DNA from: Asterias amurensis
Lineage: Eukaryota; Echinodermata; Asteroidea; Forcipulatida; Asteriidae
Length of the DNA: 64,000 nt
Assembly (NCBI RefSeq): GCF_032118995.1
Contig: NC_092654.1
Span: forward strand, 12,594,284-12,658,283
Direction of reading: 5' to 3'
Part shown: positions 58,001 through 64,000 of the stretch, piece after piece
Layout: each line of letters begins with the position of its first letter
Numbering within the stretch: position 1 is the first letter of the stretch
Notes under the pieces: generated by a model
Told to the model about the DNA's origin: nothing
Databases searched by the model: none
What the model saw: the letters and a program-made list of their open reading frames with translations, nothing else
Position numbers and translations under genes: made by a program

Positions 58001-60817
58001 TTCACTGCAAGATCTGTCAAGAAATTAAAACTTCCTTTGTGTATAGCAGTTCTTCTATGGGGTTGCAGAGTGCATGTTAGGCGAGTAGGTTTTAAGCCAG
58101 TGCGAAGATGTTGAACCTGTATTACACAATTTATAAAACACACTAGCAGTTCTTCTATGGGGTTGCAGAGTGCATGTTAGGCGAGTAGGTTTTAAGCCAG
58201 TGCGAAGATGTTGAATCTGTATTACACAACTTATAAAACACACTGCAAGGGTTTTCGAAAGTGCTGATTTTGTTTACGTGCATATAACACGGCACACGGG
58301 ACCACCGGTATAACGTCTCAGACGAAGGGCGAAGCATTAATTAGTTAATCTTGCTGAATGATAAAGGGTAGCTCACCGATTCGTTTTCACGGCAAGATCT
58401 GTCATAAAATTAAAAATTGTATTTGTTTGTATAACATTCCATCTATAATGGGCGTTGCAGAATGCATGTTAAACGAATATGTTTTTCGGTATATATGGTA
58501 TATGTACTTTTCCTTAACAAAAAACACAATGTCCACAGATTTACATTAAATTTACACAGTTTGAAGATTATGATTGTAGAAATATTCCCTTGAAATTTTA
58601 CTTACGGAGGTGCTGTAGTTTTTGAGAAATGAGTAAAAGTAATAATTTTCGTCTCAGTTTCAGCATGTAAAATGTATTAACCAGTTGCGCTATGGTTTTG
58701 GTATTGGGAATTTTACATGCTAAAATAATTTTGGTCTCATGAGACCAAAACTACTTTGTGACTTGTTTTACTCATTTCTAAAAAAAATACATAACCTCAG
58801 TTAGTAATATTTGAAGGAAAGCTTTCCACTATCATTATCTTCAGACCCTGTAAGTTTAATGTCAATCTGTGGACATTTTGAAAAAGTATCCGAGTCCTTT
58901 AAAGAGTACAGCTCGTGGTTCTTTACCATTAACTAACTCAGGATAGGATAAATCCTAGCGGGGCTCACTTGGTGGTTCCCAACATATATGCATAAAATAA
59001 CAAACTTGTGAAAATTTGACTGAATTGGTCATCGAAGTTGCAAGTGAGTTGAAGAAAAACGCCTTAAATTCTTTTAATATTTGAGTGATAAATTGCCGGT
59101 TATAAAAAAACAGGCGTTTCCTTTCAGGTGCCAAAAAAGTTTCAGACCTGAAGTCTTTTAATTTTTGGAGTGAGAATAACCTTTCACTCAAAAACTAAGT
59201 TATTTCAGAGCGAGCTGTTTTTCACAATGTTTTCAACTATCATCATCTCTCCATTTGCTGGTACCAACACAGTCTCATGAGACCAAAATTATTCTGTGCC
59301 TTTTTTTACTTATTTCTCAAAAACTACACAACCTTAGTTTGTAATATTTGAAGGGAAGCTTTCCACTATCATTATCTTCAAACCCTGTAAATAAGTTTAA
59401 TGTAAATCTGTGGACATTTTGAAAAAGTACCCGAATCCTTTAAAGGCACTGAGGGACAAGTACTATTGGTTTAATTGCTCAAACTATAAGAATTATCATA
59501 AAGACGTACTTGGTAGAGAGCAATAGAGAGCTGCTGGTAGCATGGAACATTTTAAAGGGTGTTGGTTGGGGTTGGGTATTCTGCTTGGATTTGGCAATTA
59601 TGATATACTCACAGTGAAGTACAAGATGAAGCATTCCATTGTCGTGTATCGTTTTGGGAAATGAAGGCTTTCTGTCGGGCATTTCTTCGACTTCAAAACC
59701 ATAATCTGATTGACAAAAAATTACATGTTGTTAAATAAGTTATTTCTCTCAGTCGTAGTTAAAGATCAACTTGAACAAAATTTACACTGCTGTTAATTGG
59801 TTGTAAAAAAGTTAATGAGTGCGATGATTAATGATTACATACACATTGAGTTAAACTCAATAATCGTGCCATAAGGTGATTTGTTGTTGGTTGAGCAGTG
59901 ATACACTATAACTTGCCAAAGACGCCGATTTTCATGAAAAGCCCTTAAGCGCATAGGAAACAGCACTGTGGCGTCATACAGTGGACTGGATAAGCATTAT
60001 GACTGCAATGGATTAGTGGCGACACTCTGAAGTAAGGACGTTCGAACTCCTTCCGTGGTCCTTTCTCTGTGTCATTTCGCTATGTCCTCACACAATCGTG
60101 TTTTTCAACTATTTTTTAGTGAATGGCATGGAGAATAAAAATTAGCATAGCAAGCACTGAGTTAGTTCACAGATAAGCATAAAACAATGAAGACAGGCAA
60201 TCAAACCAATGCAGATCAATAGCAAAATAAAGGATTAGGTATTGAACAAATACAAATTGACTAGAGCGGGATTTGAACCAACAACCTCCGGTTGGTTGAA
60301 ACTGCTCTTTCTAAAAAGGAGTCATAATTAAGTTTCTCCTATACAAAAATGGTTATAACTAGCATGATTTGGGATAGAACAACGAGAAATTTACTATTTG
60401 AACCAACAACATCCGGTTTAACTTGCCGACGCTCTACCACAAGTTAACTAATGTTAGTTTCTTCTGTGGTTTATAACTTGCAATTTTTTTTTTTTTTTTA
60501 AGACACTCACACTAAAGTCTCTTGGCATTCAAATCGTTATTCAAATATTACATTTCCCACTAGTGTGGCATTGCACTTGAAAGCAATCAGGATAAGGATC
60601 AGCATAATTACCAGTTTCCCGGGATTTACATCGTTCCCAATCAAAATATAATCCAATTTTGTAATTCCGTGGAGGTAGAAATATCGTTTTTGACTTTTGA
60701 TGAGATACTGTAAAATAAAATATATATATATATACATGTATATATATAATATATATTTGCATTTATACATACCTTCGTACAAATCCATCGGTTGACTGAC
60801 AAAATGTTCTGTTGCAT
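51879..60817 (-). CDS. Spaetzle/neurotrophin-like cystine-knot pro-cytokine (5' end missing)
   Basis: Six minus-strand exons (60773-60817, 60612-60707, 59613-59705, 57799-58013, 53859-54034, 51879-52005) join in consistent phase, giving about 250 residues with a stop at the end. The first four encode a prodomain with one cysteine (FDWERCKSRET) and no domain I recognise. The exon join then creates DNR-EKR, an R-x-K-R proprotein convertase site, followed by a mature domain of 97 residues with seven cysteines: EIC, TKC, ERC, SEC, then CCSC near the carboxy end. Spacing, the QHFYVTKC strand and the final WEWIAIETCCSC fit the cystine-knot growth factors. The seventh cysteine in a CCxC tail points to Spaetzle, the Toll ligand of arthropods; the overall layout also fits neurotrophins, which echinoderms have. 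Secretion is inferred; the signal-peptide exon must lie above 60817 and was not found. Confidence 0.72.
52140..52455. mobile_element. TTAA-type MITE in the cytokine intron, internally deleted
   Basis: TTAAAGGCAGTGGACACTAT ... ATAGTGTCCACTGTCTTTGA, missing part of the left arm. A second partial copy follows at 52456-52820. Confidence 0.68.
53418..53790. mobile_element. TTAA-type MITE in the cytokine intron
   Basis: It ends 69 bp from the cystine-knot exon (53859). It carries a short duplication of CTCAACTTGGTGTAT near the left end. Confidence 0.68.
53859..54034 (-). CDS. Cystine-knot exon 1 with cleavage site
   Basis: On the minus strand a long pyrimidine tract leads to TGTCTGTCTCTGTATAG; the donor is CAATCAG|GTACGT. 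Phase 0 to 2, 58 codons: EKRTASGRLTEICASDSGW, VQGITRTHQVVNLHPDQHF and YVTKCRNNGERCNHMSI. It holds cysteines 1-3 of the knot. The plus-strand frame over the same bases is a shadow. Confidence 0.78.
54013..54310. repeat. Three degenerate tandem copies covering a splice acceptor
   Basis: Units of about 90 bp (TTCTCTTCTCCTATACAGAG ... AACTAGACATTGAGAGT ... TTGTCTTGACACAAACT) run from inside the cytokine exon into its upstream intron. The second unit keeps the acceptor and the first bases of the exon. Confidence 0.7.
54655..54756. mobile_element. TTAA-type MITE, about 100-bp deletion derivative
   Basis: Both ends (TTAAAGGCAGTGGACACTAT and AATAGTGTCCAGAGTCTT) are present but almost the whole interior is gone. 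Confidence 0.65.
54757..55072. mobile_element. Foldback with many AAAGAGTGAAA motifs
   Basis: The ends TGTAAAAGAGTGAAACATTC and GAAAGTTTCACTCTTTTACA are complementary, and CTCTTGTCCGAGTGG pairs with TCGGACAAGCGAG. The motif AGAGTGAAA or TTTCACTCT occurs about ten times inside. Confidence 0.7.
55735..56126. mobile_element. TTAA-type MITE
   Basis: TTAAAGGCAGTGTACACTAT ... ATAGTGTCCACTGCCTTTAA; the centre has a small duplication (GAGACCTCAAGTTTAGC twice in part). Confidence 0.75.
56230..56400. mobile_element. Partial GTCCACAGATTTACAT-family MITE
   Basis: One arm (CTCGTTTCTCAAAAACTAAA ... AATGTAAATCTGTGGAC). Confidence 0.55.
56858..56974 (+). CDS. Possible plus-strand exon with a hydrophobic stretch (weak)
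   Basis: A very good acceptor (GTTCTCTCTGTCCTCAG) and donor (GATT|GTGAGT) enclose 117 bases open only in phase 1-1: CFVLRIALFLLCTSPCSSVD then DDGVDDVIVIDGMD. It resembles the end of a signal peptide plus the start of a secreted chain. It lies inside an intron of the minus-strand cytokine gene, and no partner exon was found. Confidence 0.35.
57483..57560 (-). repeat. tRNA-like fragment
   Basis: The minus strand has CCGTGGTCCAGTGGTTAGAC and, 40 bases on, GTGGGTTCGAGGCTGAC (A- and B-box-like). The acceptor stem does not close; a SINE head or tRNA pseudogene. Confidence 0.45.
57799..58013 (-). CDS. Cytokine prodomain exon
   Basis: On the minus strand the acceptor is TTTAATTTCTTGACAG and the donor is CGG|GTGAGA; phase 1 to 0, 71 full codons. 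Protein: LAVKLIGEIQSEGHIELSKR, GEILHEKITGFYDEILKHP, ALNNNRIAFSKTKPDFAKYW and PESSEDYPDNR. It is mostly helical in character and charged. The final Arg becomes P4 of the cleavage site in the next exon. Confidence 0.75.
58045..58244. repeat. Exact 100-bp tandem duplication
   Basis: Copies 58045-58144 and 58145-58244 differ at only a few positions (for example TTGAACCTG versus TTGAATCTG). The duplication starts 31 bp upstream of the cytokine exon acceptor. Confidence 0.85.
58496..58905. mobile_element. GTCCACAGATTTACAT-family MITE with altered centre
   Basis: The arms are intact; the centre contains CGCTATGGTTTTGGTATTGG, shared with the copies in the right-edge tandem array. Confidence 0.72.
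59613..59705 (-). CDS. Cytokine prodomain exon
   Basis: The acceptor on the minus strand is TTTTTTGTCAATCAG and the donor is CACT|GTGAGT; phase 1-1, 31 codons. Protein: YGFEVEEMPDRKPSFPKT and IHDNGMLHLVLH. The short length and 1-1 phase match the neighbouring prodomain exons. Confidence 0.68.
60260..60460 (-). repeat. tRNA-like fragments
   Basis: The minus strand has GGTTCAAATCCCGCTCTAG (60260-60280) and, separately, GTGGTAGAGCGTCGGC (60427-60442) with GTTGGTTCAAAT nearby. Probably two SINE remnants in an intron. Confidence 0.4.
60612..60707 (-). CDS. Cytokine prodomain exon
   Basis: The acceptor on the minus strand is TATTTTATTTTACAG and the donor ACTG|GTAATT (weak); phase 1-1, 32 codons. 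Protein: SHQKSKTIFLPPRNYKIGLY and FDWERCKSRET. The other frames close or do not match the phase of the flanking exons. Confidence 0.62.
60717..60760. repeat. TA microsatellite
   Basis: TATATATATATACATGTATA and adjoining TA steps in the cytokine intron. Confidence 0.8.
60773..60817 (-). CDS. Cytokine prodomain mini-exon
   Basis: A 45-nt exon, phase 1-1, between GTTTTTGTTTTTATCAG and GAAG|GTATGT on the minus strand. It encodes ATEHFVSQPMDLYE. Both splice sites are good. The exon carrying the start and signal peptide should lie at higher coordinates or outside the window. Confidence 0.6.
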
Positions 60818-61435
60818 CTGATAAAAACAAAAACAACGGAAAACAGTACTGTTAAATACTCGATCTTTATTCATGATATACGATTAAGGGTTGATTTATG
60901 CGTGGGTTGAGGACTGGGTTCCCATCCGGGAGGGTGTGGGTAGCCTGGGTACATTTCCAAATCATATTTTGTTCTGATTTGTTTAGTTGCCCTTTGAAAG
61001 CAATCGATTGGTAATTACTTAAAACAGTTTTTAGCACAAAACTGTATTGGTACCAGCAAATGGAGAGATGATGATAGTTGAAAACATTGTGAAAAACAGC
61101 TCCCTCTGAAATAACTTAGTTTTGAGTGAAAGGTTATTCTCACTCCAAATATTAAAAGACTTCAGGTCTGAAGCTTTTTTTGGCATCAGAAAGGAAATGC
61201 TTTTTTTTTTTTTTTTTTTTAACAACCGACAATTTCTCACTCATATATTAAAATAATTTAAGCTTTTTTCTTTATTCTCTTGCAACTTCGATGACCAATT
61301 TAGTCAACATTTTCACAAGTTTGTTATTATGTTGGGATACACCAAGTGAGCCCCGCTAGGATTTATCCTATCCTGAGTTAGGATGAGTTACCCGTCCTAA
61401 CTTAAGATTGGTTCAATGCGTCCTAAACATAATGG

Positions 61436-61705
61436 GTATGGAACACATGCACTTACTAAGGTGATGTAGTTTTTGAGAAATGAGTAAAACAATGTCAAGA
61501 AAATACGTTTGTAAATGCTTATATTTACGTCTCATGAGACGAACATTATTTTCATGACATTGTTTGACTAATTTCCCAAAAAACTACAGCACCTCAGCAC
61601 GTAATATTTTCAGGGAAGCTGTCTACTATCATTATCTTCAAACTGTGTATAAGTTTAGTGTAAATATGTGAACATTGTGTTTTTTGTCCTACAAAAAAGT
61701 ACATA
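61436..61705. mobile_element. GTCCACAGATTTACAT-family MITE, left end missing
   Basis: It begins inside the left arm (GGTGATGTAGTTTTTGAGAA); centre ACGTCTCATGAGACGAACAT; ends GTAAATATGTGAACATTGTG. Confidence 0.65.
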
Positions 61706-61978
61706 CACGCTTTAAACTAAACAGTGTACATGGTTTGACCTTGCCTCTGGACACCACCGGACAAGCTCGATGGGCTACTGCACAATAAATATGCTTCATT
61801 AGAACGGTGGAGTTCGAATCTCGCCAGAGTAGCCCCCCCCCCCGGAGATTCCGGAAAGCATATCTGAGCACGATGTAAATTTCACATCTCTTTACATCTA
61901 CACTGTCCCTGTTTTCACACAAAACGAGTGCTTGTTACCACACATAACGTAATGGTAAAGAACCACAAGCTGTACTCT

Positions 61979-64000
61979 TTAACCACTGTTCATTTTTTAC
62001 ATCAATTATGAAACCCCAAGAGGAAAGCTATCAATAATGCCCATTAAATATAGAGGATGCTTTTTCGGTTACAGGAATAAAAAAAGAGCCTGCCGCAAAA
62101 TCTCATCAACTATAGTTTGAAAGACAAACATCACCTGCTATCCACCAACGCACCATGCATTTAAATACCACATCAAAATTTAAAAGTATAGAAAGAAATG
62201 TTTCTGAAAGCCCGAAAAACCTTTAAATAAATATTGGTTATTTATTTCTATCTATACAGCAATTGGCATTTTAAAGTACTATAATGTGGGATTATTATAA
62301 TCGCTTAAGAATTAGCGAAGAGGAATTTTGATGAGAAACCTCAAGGCTATCATATTATTGTAAAACTAATCCTTTGATACCGTTTATGTTTTGTTATCAA
62401 TGTTGAAGCAACTCACTCCCATGTGATTAACCCCTTCGCTATTCCCCAGCGCATTGTATGCTGTAGACTGGCCGCTGGAGACGAGCGAAAAATTACACCC
62501 ACCCTCCTCCCCCTTCCCCACTTACTCAATGACTCAATAGTGGAAAGCTTCCCTTCAAATATTACTAACTGAGGTTGTGTATTTTTTGAGATATGAGTAA
62601 AACAAGTCACAAAGTAGTTTTGGTCTCGTGAGACCAAAATTATTTTAGCATGTAAAATCCCCTTAACCAGTTATGATATTATACCAAAACCATAGCATAA
62701 CTGGTTAATACGTTTTTACATGCTAAAACTGAGACGACAATTATTACTTTTACTCATTTTTCAAAAACTACAGCACTCAGTAAGTAAATTTTCAAGGGAA
62801 GCTTTCTACTATCATAATCTTCAAACTGTGAAAGTTTAGTGTAAATCTGTGAACATTGTGTTTTTTGTTAAGAAAAAGTACATATACCCTTTAACCATTG
62901 TTCATTTTTTACATCAATTATGAAACCCCAAGAGGAAAGCTATCAATAATGCCTATTAAATATAGAGGATGCTTTTTCGGTTACAGGAATAAAAAAAGAG
63001 CCTGCCGCAAAATCTCATCAACTATAGTTTGAAAGACAAACATCATTTGCTATCCACCAACGCACCATGCATTTAAATACCACATCATAATTTAAAAGTA
63101 TAGAAAGAAATGTTTCTGAAAGCCCGAAAAACCTTTAAATAAATATTGGTTATTTATTTCTATCTATACAGCAATTGGCATTTTAAAGTACTATAATGTG
63201 GGATTATTATAATCGCTTAAGAATTAGCGAAGAGGAATTTTGATGAGAAACCTCAAGGCTATCATATTATTGTAAAACTAATCCTTTGATACCGTTTATG
63301 TTTTGTTATCAATGGGAGTGTGTTGAAGTAACACACTCCCATGTGATTAACCCCTTCGCTATTCCCCAGCGCATTGTATGCTGTAGACTGGCCGCTGGAG
63401 ACGAGCGAAAAATTATACCCACCCTCCTCCCCCTTCCCCACTTACTCAATGACTCAATAGTGGAAAGCTTCCCTTCAAATATTACTAACTGAGGTTGTGT
63501 ATTTTTTGAGATATGAGTAAAACAAGTCACAAAGTAGTTTTGGTCTCATGAGACCAAAATTATTTTAGCATGTAAAATCCCCTTAACCAGTTATGATATT
63601 ATACCAAAACCATAGCATAACTGGTTAATACGTTTTTACATGCTAAAACTGAGACGACAATTATTACTTTTACTCATTTCTCAAAAACTACAGCACCTCA
63701 GTAAGTAAAATTTCAAGAGAAGCTTTCTACTATCATAATCTTCAAACTGTGAAAGTTTATTGTAAATCTGTGGACATTGTGTTTTTTGTTAAGAAAAAGT
63801 ACATATACCCTTTAACCATTGTTCATTTTTTACATCAATTATGAAACCCCAAGAGGAAAGCTATCAATAATGCCTATTAAATATAGAGGATGCTTTTTCG
63901 GTTACAGGAATAAAAAAAGAGCCTGCCGCAAAATCTCATCAACTATAGTTTGAAAGACAAACATCATTTGCTATCCACCAACGCACCATGCATTTAAATA
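61979..64000. repeat. Tandem array, unit about 915 bp, running off the right edge
   Basis: The block GTTCATTTTTTACATCAATT recurs 912 and then 921 bases later. The units are nearly identical, and each contains a GTCCACAGATTTACAT-family MITE (62515-62890 and 63455-63810). The second unit has a 9-bp longer version of the CAACTCACTCCCATGTG region. The third unit is cut by the window end. No open frame of interest. Confidence 0.8.

Larger units (their letters stand above)
58905..61375. repeat. Inverted duplication enclosing three cytokine exons
   Basis: The left arm (about 58932-59275) and right arm (about 61015-61375) are inverted copies that share MITE sequence and also the non-MITE flank AACTCAGGATAGGATAAATC. 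Further out, GAGTACAGCTCGTGGTTCTT (58906) is matched in inverse at 61949-61977. Confidence 0.65.

Overview
The window looks like a piece of an echinoderm nuclear genome, most likely a sea star. Genes are split into short exons with GT-AG introns. The largest gene is built from hyalin-repeat (HYR) modules, which are abundant in echinoderms. Introns and spacers are AT-rich and filled with short palindromic non-autonomous transposons. The species assignment is inference; nothing in the sequence names the species.

Layout. (1) 1-21875, + strand: the 3' part of a large mosaic gene. Sixteen exons can be joined in consistent phase, giving about 916 residues: seven HYR domains, two EGF domains, an SEA-like module with a GSVII motif, a Cys-rich EGF-like stem, one transmembrane helix, a short basic cytoplasmic tail and a stop at 21873-21875. 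The 5' exons lie before the window. (2) 26074-27045, - strand: an intronless, unrecognised basic protein of 323 residues with a TATA-like box; a weak divergent small gene may start at 27877. (3) 34563-39339, + strand: a complete four-exon class I SAM-dependent methyltransferase of 267 residues, most like the juvenile-hormone-acid-methyltransferase-like group. (4) 51879-60817, - strand: six exons that join in phase into a secreted pro-cytokine. A prodomain is followed by an R-E-K-R cleavage site and a 97-residue, seven-cysteine cystine-knot domain ending in CCSC, of Spaetzle/neurotrophin type. Its signal-peptide exon was not found. This is the most interesting item in the window.

Most of the rest is repeats. 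One dominant family (about 380 bp, ends AGGCAGTGGACACTATTGG and its complement) has about 15 copies. Two nested insertions, 1530-1924 and 48512-49074, show TTAA on both sides, so these palindromic elements appear to use TTAA target sites, as piggyBac-type transposases do. Several other foldback families, tRNA-derived SINE remnants, a minisatellite, an inverted duplication enclosing three cytokine exons, and an array with a period of about 915 bp at the right edge complete the picture. No autonomous transposase or reverse transcriptase gene, functional tRNA, rRNA or CRISPR array was seen.

The genes do not form a pathway. Two products act at the cell surface or outside the cell (an adhesion/receptor-like protein and a growth-factor-like ligand). 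The methyltransferase is an intracellular enzyme.
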